Of a stretch of 25,523 nt of DNA, positions 13,619 through 22,288 are shown piece after piece. This DNA comes from an uncultured Clostridia bacterium (GTDB taxonomy: Bacteria; Bacillota; Clostridia; Oscillospirales; Acutalibacteraceae). Location: the NCBI GenBank assembly GCA_946626015.1, contig CAMOTT010000010.1, positions 1 through 25,523 on the forward strand, given 5' to 3'. Under the pieces are notes generated by a model. The model was not told the origin of the DNA. It ran no database searches and saw nothing but the letters and a program-made list of their open reading frames with translations. A program made the translations under genes and the position numbers. How positions within the stretch are numbered: position 1 is the stretch's first letter; the number at the start of each line of letters is the position of its first letter.

Positions 13619-15358
13619 ATGAAAATAGCAGTAGGACAGGGCAGCTGCGGAATAGCTGCCGGCGCCGGCAAAGTCTACAAGGCTCTCAGTGAACAGGGTC
13701 TTGGCTCAGTGCTTGCAAAAACCGGCTGTATAGGTATGTGTTTCCTTGAGCCCATTGTTGATATTTACGGCGATGACGGTCAGCTCAAAAGGCTTGTGAA
13801 AGTTTCGGAGGCGGACGCGGAGAAGATCGCAAGGTTTGTCAAAGAGGGGGACGAAGAGGCGATAAGATCCCTTGAAATTTCCTGTGAGGACAGCGAATTC
13901 CTCACAAAGCAGACCAGAATTGCTCTGCGCAACTGCGGTATAATCGACCCGGAGAATATAGACGAATACGTTGCCCGGGGCGGATATTCCGCCATAGAGA
14001 AGGCGCTTGATATGACGCCGGAACAGGTCATTGAGACTATCAAAGTCTCCGGGCTTGCAGGCAGAGGCGGAGCGGGTTTCCCCACATGGTTCAAATGGAA
14101 CGCCGCAAGGCAGAGCGTCAGCGACACAAAGTACATCATCTGCAACGCAGACGAGGGTGATCCCGGCGCATTTATGGACAGAGCGGTAATAGAGAGCGAC
14201 CCCCACAACCTTATTGAGGGTATGCTCATCGGCGCCTATGCCATCGGCGCGAAGGAAGCTGTGGTTTACGTCAGGGCAGAGTATCCTCTGGCTATCGAGA
14301 GGCTCACAAAGGCCATCGCCCAGGCGAAGGAGAAGGGCTATCTGGGTCAGAACATACTGGGCAAAGGCTTTTCCTGCGAAATGCGGATCAAGGCGGGCGC
14401 GGGAGCTTTTGTTTGCGGCGAGGAGACCGCCCTAATCGAATCCCTTGAGGGTCAGCGCGGTATGCCCAGGCTCAAGCCTCCCTTCCCGGCGCAATCGGGA
14501 TATTGGAACGAGCCTTCAAATATAAACAATGTTGAAACCTTTGCCAACGTGGCCTGGATAATAACCAACGGCGGCGAGGCCTTTGCCGAAATGGGCACCG
14601 AAAACGGCAAGGGCACCAAGGTGTTTGCCCTTACCGGCAAGGTAAAAAGAGGCGGCCTTGTTGAGATACCCATGGGCAAAACTCTCCGCGACGTCATATT
14701 TGACATCGGCGGAGGAATGAGGAGCGATAAAGCGTTTAAGGCTGTGCAGCTGGGCGGCCCCTCCGGCGGCTGTATCCCGGCGGCGCTTATAGATACGGTG
14801 ATCGATTATAAATCTCTTTCCGCCACGGGAGCAATAATGGGCTCCGGCGGAATGGTGGTCATGGACGAGAGCACCTGTATGGTAGGCATGGCCAGGTTCT
14901 TCCTTGATTTTACAACTAAAGAATCCTGCGGAAAATGCGTGCATTGCCGCATAGGCACCAAGCGAATGATGGAGATACTGGACAGGATCTGCAAGGGCGA
15001 GGGGAAGCAGGGCGATATCGAGCTGTTGGAGGAGCTTTGCGTCAGCATTAAGGACGGCGCCCTTTGCGGTCTGGGTCAGACAGCGCCCAATCCGGTGCTT
15101 ACCACAATAAAATATTTCAGAAACGAGTATGAGGCGCATATCGAAGAACGCAAGTGCCCTGCCGGTGAATGTGTGGAGCTTATAAGCTATTCCATAGATC
15201 CGGAAAAGTGCAGAGGCTGTTCCCTTTGCGCAAAGAAGTGCCCTGTGAGCGCCATTGACGGCGTTATCAAGCAACCCCATAAGATCGACACGGAAAAATG
15301 TATCAAGTGCGGTAACTGTAAAGCTGTTTGTAAGTTCTCCGCTGTTGTGTGCGAATGA
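13619..15358 (+). CDS. NuoF/HndC-like NADH-binding FMN and iron-sulfur subunit
   Basis: The 579-residue protein has three parts. Residues 1-100 form a thioredoxin-like [2Fe-2S] domain (C10, C37, C41). The NuoF core contains the FMN/NADH loop GRGGAGF at 148-154, NADEGDPGAFMDR after it, and the [4Fe-4S] ligands C437, C440, C443 and C483. The C-terminus carries a 2[4Fe-4S] ferredoxin (C531/C534/C537/C541 and C561/C564/C567/C571). This is the arrangement of HndC/HydB-type subunits of electron-bifurcating enzymes, where NADH or NAD is handled at FMN. The ATG at 13619 is chosen, with GTGGTG just before it; GTG 13607, directly after the preceding stop and five bases after GAGG, is a real alternative adding four residues. 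Confidence 0.93.
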   Translation: MKIAVGQGSCGIAAGAGKVYKALSEQGLGSVLAKTGCIGMCFLEPIVDIYGDDGQLKRLVKVSEADAEKIARFVKEGDEEAIRSLEISCEDSEFLTKQTRIALRNCGIIDPENIDEYVARGGYSAIEKALDMTPEQVIETIKVSGLAGRGGAGFPTWFKWNAARQSVSDTKYIICNADEGDPGAFMDRAVIESDPHNLIEGMLIGAYAIGAKEAVVYVRAEYPLAIERLTKAIAQAKEKGYLGQNILGKGFSCEMRIKAGAGAFVCGEETALIESLEGQRGMPRLKPPFPAQSGYWNEPSNINNVETFANVAWIITNGGEAFAEMGTENGKGTKVFALTGKVKRGGLVEIPMGKTLRDVIFDIGGGMRSDKAFKAVQLGGPSGGCIPAALIDTVIDYKSLSATGAIMGSGGMVVMDESTCMVGMARFFLDFTTKESCGKCVHCRIGTKRMMEILDRICKGEGKQGDIELLEELCVSIKDGALCGLGQTAPNPVLTTIKYFRNEYEAHIEERKCPAGECVELISYSIDPEKCRGCSLCAKKCPVSAIDGVIKQPHKIDTEKCIKCGNCKAVCKFSAVVCE

Positions 15359-15373
15359 TTGAGAGTGAAAGGA

Positions 15374-17611
15374 ATGATTACATTGTCGGAGAATATAAAC
15401 CTTAAAATAGACGGTAAAGATATATCCGTAAAAAAAGGCACCACTATACTTGAGGCCGCAAGGGCAAACGGCATAGATATACCCACTCTCTGTCACAGCG
15501 AGTATGTAAAGGCCTACGGCGCCTGCGGACTTTGCCTTGTGGAAGGGGAGAATATGCCCAAGCTTATGCGAGCCTGTTCCACCGTGGCAGGTGACGGTAT
15601 GGTCATCAGCACCATGTCACCCAGAGTGGTCAGGGCGAGAAAAGTGGCGCTGGAGCTTATTATGTCCGATCACGACGGCGACTGCAAGGCTCCCTGTACT
15701 CTTGCCTGCCCGGCAAATACAGACTGCCAGGGTTATGTTGGTCTTATTGCAAACGGCGAGTACAAAAAAGCCACCGAGGTTATCAAAGAGGCTCTGCCCC
15801 TGCCTGCGTCAATAGGCAGGATCTGCCCCCATCCCTGCGAGAAGGCCTGCCGCAGGCAGATAATCGAGGAGCCGATTTCAATAGCCCAGCTTAAATTCTT
15901 TGCTGCGGATAAAGATCTGGCAGGGGATACATACATCCCGGAGATAGCGGCAGACACCGGCAAGACCGTTGCCATAATAGGCGGCGGCCCCGGCGGACTT
16001 TCAGCGGCATATTTCCTCAGGAGAAAGGGTCACAGCGTAAAGATTTACGATAAGATGCCCAAAATGGGCGGTATGCTCCGCTATGGTATCCCTCAGTACA
16101 GGCTGCCGAAGAACGTGCTTGACAAAGAGATCGCCCTCATTGAGAATATGGGCGTGGAGCTTATCAACAACGTTAAGATAGTTGAAAATATAAGCTTTGA
16201 ACAGATCAAGAAAGAGAACGATGCGGTGATAGTCGCCGTGGGCGCGTGGAAGAGCCTTAAAATGCGCGTTCAAGGCGAGGAGCAGGAGGGCGTTTTCGGC
16301 GGAATTGATTTTCTTCGCAGCGTTATTCTTGGAGAAAAGCCCGACATAGGCGACAGAGTAGCGGTCTGCGGCGGCGGCAACACCGCAATGGACGCCTGCC
16401 GTACCGCTGTGCGCTTGGGCGCGAAGCAGGTCTATGTTATTTACAGAAGAACACGCAACGAAATGCCCGCTGAGGATATTGAGATCAAAGAGGCGGAGGA
16501 AGAGGGAGTTATCTACAAATTCCTCACCAACCCCGTTGAGTTTACGGGAGAAAACGGCAGAGTAAACGGCGTAAAGCTCCAGATCATGGAGCTGGGCGAG
16601 CCGGATGCCAGCGGCAGACGCAGCCCCGTTCCCGTTGAGGGCAAGTTTGAGAGCATTGAGCTGGACAGCGTTATTATGGCCATCGGCCAGGGCTCTGACC
16701 TTGCCGGTATTGAGGGGCTTGATCTTACAAAGAAGGGCACGATCTCCGCTGACGAAAACAGCTTTGTCACCTCGCAGGAGGGCGTGTTTGCCATAGGTGA
16801 CACCATCAACAGGGGCGCCGGTATAGCTATCTCCGCCATAGGCCACGCCAAAAAAGCGGCAATCGCGGTGGATGCGTACCTCAACGGTGTTGATATCTGC
16901 TACAAGGAGCCGTATTTCTCAGAGCGCGAGGTCACCCGCGAGAGCTTCCCCGACGTGTCTGAGATAAGCCGCGTCAAGATGTCGCAGCTTTCTCCGGAGG
17001 AGCGCAAGCACAACTTTGACGAAGTTGTCCACGGCTACACCGAGGAGGAGGCGCAGCGTGAGGCGCACCGCTGCCTGGGCTGCGGCTGTCATGACTATTA
17101 TGAGTGCAAGCTTATAAAGCTGGCTAACAGCTACGATATAGATCCCTCGCGTTTCGCAGGGGAAAAGAAAACGAACTATGTCAACAAGTACGAATTTATT
17201 GAGCGTGATGTCAATAAGTGCATCCTGTGCGGCCTTTGCGTGCGCGCCTGCAGTGAGGTCATGGGTATAACGGCGATAGGCCTTGTGGGCAGAGGCTTCA
17301 CTACGGTGGTTAGCCCGGCTTTCGCCCTGCCTTTGGACAAAACCAACTGTAACGCCTGCGGCCTTTGCGTACAGCTTTGCCCCACAGGCGCCCTTCAGGA
17401 GCGTTCACTGCTGGCAAAGCAGGTGCCTGTCAAAGAGAAAGCGGAGAAAATTACCTGTAATGAATGCGACAAACATTGTACTGTGGCAGTGTCCTATGTG
17501 GGCAGCAAGCTGGCGAGGGTCATCCCGGCGGATATGCAGAGCCTTAATTGCGTATTCGGCAGGAAGGAACTCATTGAGAAGCTTTCAAAGAGGTTGTCTG
17601 ACGCAAAGTAA
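15374..17611 (+). CDS. Large FAD/NADPH and iron-sulfur subunit, NfnB/GltD-like fusion (Stn-type transhydrogenase)
   Basis: The 745-residue protein is a chain of modules. First is a [2Fe-2S] domain (C40, C51, C54, C68). Next is a GltD/NfnB-type region: a cysteine-rich linker (GDCKAPCTLACPANTDC, ICPHPCEKACRR), the FAD loop GGGPGG at 203-208, a second nucleotide-binding loop VCGGGN at 331-336 and the flavin motif FAIGDTINRGAGIAI. Then come two [4Fe-4S] clusters (C616/C619/C622/C626 and C659/C662/C665/C669), and finally C695, C698, C702 and C726, resembling the N-terminal [4Fe-4S] segment of molybdopterin oxidoreductases. There is no H-cluster or molybdenum domain. With the NuoE- and NuoF-like partners this matches the Sporomusa-type Nfn (StnABC), which couples NADH, NADPH and ferredoxin. 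ATG 15374 is chosen with GAGAG upstream; TTG 15359 and TTG 15383 are alternatives. Confidence 0.88.
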   Translation: MITLSENINLKIDGKDISVKKGTTILEAARANGIDIPTLCHSEYVKAYGACGLCLVEGENMPKLMRACSTVAGDGMVISTMSPRVVRARKVALELIMSDHDGDCKAPCTLACPANTDCQGYVGLIANGEYKKATEVIKEALPLPASIGRICPHPCEKACRRQIIEEPISIAQLKFFAADKDLAGDTYIPEIAADTGKTVAIIGGGPGGLSAAYFLRRKGHSVKIYDKMPKMGGMLRYGIPQYRLPKNVLDKEIALIENMGVELINNVKIVENISFEQIKKENDAVIVAVGAWKSLKMRVQGEEQEGVFGGIDFLRSVILGEKPDIGDRVAVCGGGNTAMDACRTAVRLGAKQVYVIYRRTRNEMPAEDIEIKEAEEEGVIYKFLTNPVEFTGENGRVNGVKLQIMELGEPDASGRRSPVPVEGKFESIELDSVIMAIGQGSDLAGIEGLDLTKKGTISADENSFVTSQEGVFAIGDTINRGAGIAISAIGHAKKAAIAVDAYLNGVDICYKEPYFSEREVTRESFPDVSEISRVKMSQLSPEERKHNFDEVVHGYTEEEAQREAHRCLGCGCHDYYECKLIKLANSYDIDPSRFAGEKKTNYVNKYEFIERDVNKCILCGLCVRACSEVMGITAIGLVGRGFTTVVSPAFALPLDKTNCNACGLCVQLCPTGALQERSLLAKQVPVKEKAEKITCNECDKHCTVAVSYVGSKLARVIPADMQSLNCVFGRKELIEKLSKRLSDAK

Positions 17612-18116
17612 AATCAGCGTTTTCTGTGGAGATATACTTTTTATCCTCAACAGAGAAATAATAACCGGGATCATTTACGGTATAGGCAAAACGGTATTTG
17701 GCTGTTTGCTTATACCGTATTTTTCCTTTGACAGGGTTTTCTGTCAGTTCCATTATCAGATCGTAAGCTTCGGTTTTGTCAAGACCGGTAAAGGAGCAGA
17801 CGAGCCATTGCATAGGCTCATTGTCATCGTCGCCGCCGGCGGCCGTCAAGCCTGCGGATTTAAGGTTCCCCTGCTCATCGGGATACGCGGTGAGCAATCC
17901 GTAACCGGCGCCGTTTCGGTCAACAGGAACGGAATATCTGGGATCATCCCCGGAGTCAAAAAGGCAGATGGATTTTTCGTCTGCCCGGAGAGTCTCCGAA
18001 AAGCCGTTGAACCTGTTAAGCAGGATGAATATGTCGATCTGTTTTTCTTTGGTGCAGGCGGAGAACAGGGCAAAAATCAGCAAAAACGGCAGAGTTGTTT
18101 TGATAATTGTTTTCAT
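17571..18116 (-). CDS. Hypothetical lipoprotein
   Basis: The 181-residue product starts with a lysine-containing signal peptide and a hydrophobic core ending in the lipobox FSA-C21, so it should be anchored to the outer face of the membrane. The rest is soluble, with a glycine/aspartate-rich loop (AAGGDDDNEP) and a tyrosine-rich second half (KYRFAYTV, GYYFSVEDKKY). I recognise no family. The ATG at 18116 has GGAGG nine bases upstream, supporting translation. Its 3' end overlaps the end of the large transhydrogenase gene tail to tail by 41 bases. A weak minus-strand promoter (TTGCAG, 17 bases, TAATAA, complement of 18142-18170) may drive it. Confidence 0.75.
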   Translation of the reverse strand: MKTIIKTTLPFLLIFALFSACTKEKQIDIFILLNRFNGFSETLRADEKSICLFDSGDDPRYSVPVDRNGAGYGLLTAYPDEQGNLKSAGLTAAGGDDDNEPMQWLVCSFTGLDKTEAYDLIMELTENPVKGKIRYKQTAKYRFAYTVNDPGYYFSVEDKKYISTENADFTLRQTTSLKASQ

Positions 18117-18164
18117 TTGTAAAAATCCTCCGAAAATTTATTTATTAAACATTTGTAATAAGTA

Positions 18165-18193
18165 CTGCAATCTTAAGAAAATTATGCTATAAT
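18165..18193 (+). promoter_or_regulatory. Extended -10 promoter of the adaptor/permease/foldase operon
   Basis: TATAAT at 18188-18193 with TG at 18185-18186 forms an extended -10 box. The -35 position (18165-18170, CTGCAA) is poor, which extended -10 promoters tolerate. The start near 18200 gives a leader of about 80 bases. Confidence 0.6.
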
Positions 18194-18280
18194 AAACAAA
18201 CAATATATTTAAATTAAAAGATGATATATTTTGTGTTGCAAAATAAAAATCCGTTTACTTACCGGCAGGAGGAGCTTGAT

Positions 18281-19780
18281 ATGAATTCAAATGGAAAATG
18301 GAGCAAAAAGAAGAAGGTCACCGTAAGCGTACTTGTGGCGCTGCTTGCGGCTGTACTTGCGTTTATTGCTTACAATTATTTTAAGCCCGACCCCAAGGAC
18401 GCGGTGGCGGTCACCACAGTTGAAAAGGGGAACATCACCCAAACGCTCAACATCACCGGCAAGGTAGAGTCCGGCAACCAGGGCAGGTTTGAGATACTCA
18501 AGGGCACCGGAGTGGACAAAGTGAACGTCCGGGTGGGAGACACCTTCAAAAAGGGCGATGTGCTGGCCACCTTTGACGTTTCGTCAATTCGCAGCGTAGT
18601 CGCCCAAAAGAAGAGCGCCTATGACAACGCGGAAAAATCCTATAAAGATTATATCAGGAATTCAAAGTCCGCCGCTGCCAAGCTGGACGATATAAACAAA
18701 GAGATATCTGAGTTGGAGAAGCTCTCCGGCCAAACAAAATCAGAGGAGGAAAAGCAGGAGGAGACCAAAGAGTATAAAACAAAGATCGGCGAATGGATCG
18801 CCGGCATCCTCAACGGCGGCAAAACCGAATCAAATTCGCTTTTAGGCGGAATGCTCACAGGTTCATTTGATCTGTCCTCCATGCTGGGCATAAGCGGAGC
18901 CTCATCAACAGAGATGAGACTTATGCAGTTGAAGCTGGAAAAAACCGTGCTTGAGACCCAGTCCGCGGAGACCCTTTCAACGGTTTATCAGAAGCTTGCG
19001 GAGTCGGCTGAGTCCGATTACAACAGCGTAAAAAAAGCTATGGATCAGCTTGAAAAGGGCTGGATAGCCGAGTATGACGGAATAGTCCGGGAGGTGAATA
19101 TCACTGCCGACAGCACCTTTGTGCCCGATGAGTCCAAGCAGAGTACCGCAAACATAGATCTTTCTTCCCTGATCTCAGGCGGCACAACCAACATCGACCT
19201 GTTGGGTATGATCTCCGGCCTGTTCAAGCAGTCTTATGCGGGCATGGTGGTGGAATATTATCCCTTTACCGCAAGGTTTACCCTTGACAAATACGATGTC
19301 TTTAAGGTTTCAATGGATCAAAAGGTGAAGGTCACCTCCTCAAACGGCAATACATATGACGGCGTTGTGACCTATATAAGCCCCGTTGCAACAGAGAGCG
19401 GCGGCATAAACATCAGCTCCATCATCAGCTCCGCCGGGGGCTCAAACAGTGGAGTTGAGGCCAAGATCTCCATACTTAACCCGGACGAAAGCATAATTAT
19501 CGGCTTTGACGTGGATATCGAGATCGAGACGGAGCAAGCCAATGACGTTATGGTAGTGCCCATTGAGGCGCTGCAGTACAGCAATGACGCCACTTACGTC
19601 TATGTTTACGACAAAGGCAGCAAGACCGTCAAAAAGACCGAGGTAAAAACAGGCATCTTCAGCGGAACCCAGTATCAGCTGCTTTCCGGCTGTAACGAAG
19701 GTGACATAATAGTAAAAAGTCCGTCCCTTACGCTGAAGGACGGGGAAAAGATTATGGCTGCTTTTGATGAGAAACAATAA
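18281..19780 (+). CDS. MacA/HlyD-like membrane-fusion adaptor of an ABC efflux system
   Basis: This 499-residue protein begins with a basic stretch and one membrane anchor (about residues 13-34). It continues with a barrel-sandwich (lipoyl-like) half containing VNVRVGDTFKKGDVLATFDV, a long helical region with coiled-coil character interrupted by a Ser/Gly-rich insert (LLGGMLTGSFDLSSMLGISG), and a beta-barrel part ending in VVPIEALQYSNDATYVYVYD. This is the layout of Gram-positive MacA-like adaptors that pair with MacB-type transporters to export peptides, lipids or drugs. The ATG at 18281 is supported by AGGAGG at 18267-18272; an upstream in-frame ATG at 18221 lacks a ribosome binding site. 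The permease gene follows after 37 bases. Confidence 0.9.
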   Translation: MNSNGKWSKKKKVTVSVLVALLAAVLAFIAYNYFKPDPKDAVAVTTVEKGNITQTLNITGKVESGNQGRFEILKGTGVDKVNVRVGDTFKKGDVLATFDVSSIRSVVAQKKSAYDNAEKSYKDYIRNSKSAAAKLDDINKEISELEKLSGQTKSEEEKQEETKEYKTKIGEWIAGILNGGKTESNSLLGGMLTGSFDLSSMLGISGASSTEMRLMQLKLEKTVLETQSAETLSTVYQKLAESAESDYNSVKKAMDQLEKGWIAEYDGIVREVNITADSTFVPDESKQSTANIDLSSLISGGTTNIDLLGMISGLFKQSYAGMVVEYYPFTARFTLDKYDVFKVSMDQKVKVTSSNGNTYDGVVTYISPVATESGGINISSIISSAGGSNSGVEAKISILNPDESIIIGFDVDIEIETEQANDVMVVPIEALQYSNDATYVYVYDKGSKTVKKTEVKTGIFSGTQYQLLSGCNEGDIIVKSPSLTLKDGEKIMAAFDEKQ

Positions 19781-19817
19781 GCTGACCCGGATCATCTTTT
19801 AGCAGGGAGGGTTTGCT

Positions 19818-21059
19818 TTGACTTTTTGGGAAAACATAAAAATTGCCAGATACAGCATAAAAACTAATCTTATGCGGTCGCTGTTGACTATTCTGGGCAT
19901 AATAATAGGCGTGTCTTCGGTTATAATGATAATCACCGTGGGCGACGGCGCCCGTGAGTATATAATAGATATGATAAACGATCTGGGCTCCAACACTGTG
20001 AGCATCACGGTGAACACGGCTTCCGTTTCGGCAAGCGAATATATAAGCAAGGACGATATAGCGGCTATCAAATCCCTTGAGTCGGTGGAATATATTTCCC
20101 CCATCGTGGTGGGTATGGGCAACGCTGAGGCAAACGGCAAAACCGGTGTGGTTTTTACAATGTCCGGCACACCGGATCTGCAGTACGTTATGTCCACCAA
20201 GATGAAATACGGCAGATTTTTTACTCAGGATGAGTACGACAGCGCCAGAGAGGTGGCGGTCATCCCAACAATGAGCGCTGTGCTTCTGTTCGGGTATGAG
20301 AATTGCGTGGGTAAGTATATCGAGCTTTCCATGAACGGCAGCACTACAAAGCTAAAGATCATCGGGGTGTCCGACGCTGAGGGATCAAATATGGATACCG
20401 ACGCTATTATGGAAATGTCGCAGAACTTTATGAGCGGCAACGATCAGACCATGAGCGCCCTGCTGCTGCCCAGCACCCTTACGGATATTATGATGGACAG
20501 CCAGGGCTACTATGAGATGGTGTACCTTACTGCGGTTTCAAATGACCTGCTGGACTCCGCAGGCAATGCGGCGGTGAATACCCTCTATGCGCGCCACGGC
20601 AACTACGGCAAAAAGGCTTATACCGTTACCAATATGGCGATGTATATAACTCTGCTGGACACTGTTATCAGGCTGATGACCACATTTATAGCAGGCGTCA
20701 GCGGCATTTCCCTTGTTGTGGGCGGCGTGGGTGTTATGAACATTATGCTTGTCTCCGTCACTGAGCGTACCAGGGAGATCGGCATAAGAAAATCTCTTGG
20801 AGCCAAGACCTCGACCATACTTTCCCAGTTCCTGACCGAGTCAATAATCCTGTGCGTGATAGGCGGCTTTTTGGGGCTGGTGTTCGGCGTTGTGGGAGCG
20901 GCGGCGGTCTCCGCCTACCTTGACATTCCCATAAAGCTGCATTTTTCCACCGTTGCGTTAGCTATAGGTTTTTCAAGCGCAATAGGCATATTCTTTGGAA
21001 TTTATCCTGCCCGCAAGGCGGCGCTGATGCTGCCCATCGAGGCATTGAGAAGAGATTAA
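19818..21059 (+). CDS. MacB-like ABC transporter permease (FtsX family)
   Basis: The 413-residue protein has the MacB plan: a first membrane segment after NLMRSLLTILGIIIGVSSVIMI, a large extracytoplasmic domain (about residues 45-270), and three C-terminal membrane segments with the conserved cytoplasmic stretch SVTERTREIGIRKSLGAKTSTI, where the ATPase docks. The TTG at 19818 is the likely start, with GGGAGG at 19805-19810. In MacAB-type operons the ATPase gene normally lies between adaptor and permease or is fused to the permease; here neither is seen, and the next gene is a foldase. The ATPase must be encoded elsewhere or have been lost. The foldase gene starts 12 bases after the stop. Confidence 0.92.
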   Translation: MTFWENIKIARYSIKTNLMRSLLTILGIIIGVSSVIMIITVGDGAREYIIDMINDLGSNTVSITVNTASVSASEYISKDDIAAIKSLESVEYISPIVVGMGNAEANGKTGVVFTMSGTPDLQYVMSTKMKYGRFFTQDEYDSAREVAVIPTMSAVLLFGYENCVGKYIELSMNGSTTKLKIIGVSDAEGSNMDTDAIMEMSQNFMSGNDQTMSALLLPSTLTDIMMDSQGYYEMVYLTAVSNDLLDSAGNAAVNTLYARHGNYGKKAYTVTNMAMYITLLDTVIRLMTTFIAGVSGISLVVGGVGVMNIMLVSVTERTREIGIRKSLGAKTSTILSQFLTESIILCVIGGFLGLVFGVVGAAAVSAYLDIPIKLHFSTVALAIGFSSAIGIFFGIYPARKAALMLPIEALRRD

Positions 21060-21071
21060 CAGAGGTGCTTT

Positions 21072-22211
21072 ATGAAAAAATTTGTTGCGTTGGCATTATC
21101 ACTTATATCTATTCTGGCTCTGTGCTCCTGCGGCAAGGCCGGCAATAACGGCGAAACTACCGGCGCCGCCGCGGCCACGGCTCAAAACAGCGATGAGGTT
21201 TCTCAAAGCCGTGAGCCTCAGTATGATTACGATCTTACCCCCTATGTCAAGCTGGGGCAGTACAAGGATCTGGACGTGGAGTTCGTTGACGAAAAGGTCA
21301 TCGATACCGAGCTTCAGCAGAATATCGACGATATGCTCATAGATAATAAATACTGCACCGAAAAGAAATCGGACAAAAAGACCGTGGAAAACGGCGATTG
21401 GGTAAACATTGACTATGAGGGCACCATGGCAGGGGAAAAGTTCGACGGAGGCACTGCCAGGGGCGCGGAGCTTCATATAGGCTCCGGCTCCTTCATAGAG
21501 GGCTTTGAATCCGGGCTTGTGGGCAAAGCAGTGGGGAGCACTGTTACCCTTGACCTTAAGTTCCCGGAGAATTACAGCGTCAATCCCGACCTTTCCGGCA
21601 AACCTGTGACCTTTAAGGTCAAAATAAACCATATTGTTGAAAAGATACCCAACGAGCTGACAAATGATCTGGTTAAGGAGATCACATCCGGCACATACAC
21701 GGAAATAAATCAGTTCAAGGGCTTTGTGGCGGAGCGCTTGCAGAACGAAAAGATAAACAAAAACAAAAACGCAGTGCTTGACAAGGCCATTGAAAACGCC
21801 ACGATAATCGCCTACCCGGAGGATGAGGTCAAAAGCTACGTCGAGCTTGCGGAAAAGACAGTCAGAGAGCAGGCGGAGGATCAGTCCATGGATCTTGAGG
21901 AGTATATTGAGAGCCAGGGCAAGACAATGGAGGCCTTTGAAGCGGAGCTTAAAGATACGGCGGAGCAGGCAATAAAAACCGAACTGGTTGTTTTCGCTAT
22001 CGCCAAGGCTGAAAATATCGTGATCGACGATGAAAGATATAATCTTATGGCGTCGTCCTATGCAGGCCGTTACGGCGTGGATCAGAAAACCATTGAGGCC
22101 AGGATCGGCACAGGAAGAATGATGAGGATGATAATGCAAAACGACGTTGTGTCCTTCCTCTATGAACACTCAAAAAATTATAAACCTGCCGAAACCACTA
22201 CTCAGCAATAA
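21072..22211 (+). CDS. Trigger-factor-like FKBP foldase lipoprotein
   Basis: The 379-residue product has a signal peptide with lipobox LCS-C20, so it acts outside the membrane. The FKBP-type peptidyl-prolyl isomerase core is visible from about residue 105 to 195 (NGDWVNIDYEGTMAGEKFDGG, GSGSFIEGFESGLVGKAVG, TFKVKINHI), followed by a helical arm region like the C-terminal domain of trigger factor (ELTNDLVKEITSGTYTEINQ onward). The ribosome-binding domain with its GFRxGK motif is replaced by the signal peptide and a low-complexity linker. It probably helps fold exported proteins, similar in role to PrsA. The ATG has AGAGGTG upstream. It is the last gene of the operon with the MacA/MacB-like pair and precedes a terminator. 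Confidence 0.88.
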   Translation: MKKFVALALSLISILALCSCGKAGNNGETTGAAAATAQNSDEVSQSREPQYDYDLTPYVKLGQYKDLDVEFVDEKVIDTELQQNIDDMLIDNKYCTEKKSDKKTVENGDWVNIDYEGTMAGEKFDGGTARGAELHIGSGSFIEGFESGLVGKAVGSTVTLDLKFPENYSVNPDLSGKPVTFKVKINHIVEKIPNELTNDLVKEITSGTYTEINQFKGFVAERLQNEKINKNKNAVLDKAIENATIIAYPEDEVKSYVELAEKTVREQAEDQSMDLEEYIESQGKTMEAFEAELKDTAEQAIKTELVVFAIAKAENIVIDDERYNLMASSYAGRYGVDQKTIEARIGTGRMMRMIMQNDVVSFLYEHSKNYKPAETTTQQ

Positions 22212-22228
22212 ATAGTAAATAAAATAAT

Positions 22229-22283
22229 AGCCATCCGTTTTACCTGACGTTTACAGTCAGTGAACGGGTGGCTTTGGTTTTTT
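22229..22283 (+). terminator. Terminator of the adaptor/permease/foldase operon
   Basis: Outer arms AGCCATCCGTT (22229-22239) and AACGGGTGGCT (22263-22273), one G-T pair, enclose a second short stem CTGAC/GTCAG and are followed by TTTGGTTTTTT. It lies 17 bases after the foldase stop. Confidence 0.85.
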
Positions 22284-22288
22284 CGATA

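Noticed and set aside
14516..15496. Long open frame of 326 codons on the minus strand
   Set aside because: It lies opposite the NuoF-like gene and the start of the large subunit, has no ribosome binding site and gives a composition-biased product with no recognisable family; it is a shadow of the real genes.
16001..16846. Open frame of 281 codons on the minus strand
   Set aside because: It is antisense to the FAD/NADPH region of the large transhydrogenase subunit and encodes no recognisable domain.
13121..17611. Reading the locus as respiratory complex I or as an iron-only hydrogenase
   Set aside because: No membrane subunits of complex I follow, and the large subunit has an FAD/NADPH module but no H-cluster cysteine motifs.
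21099..22169. Long open frame of 356 codons on the minus strand
   Set aside because: It mirrors the trigger-factor-like gene, whose FKBP motifs and lipobox are clear, and has no start signal or family resemblance of its own.
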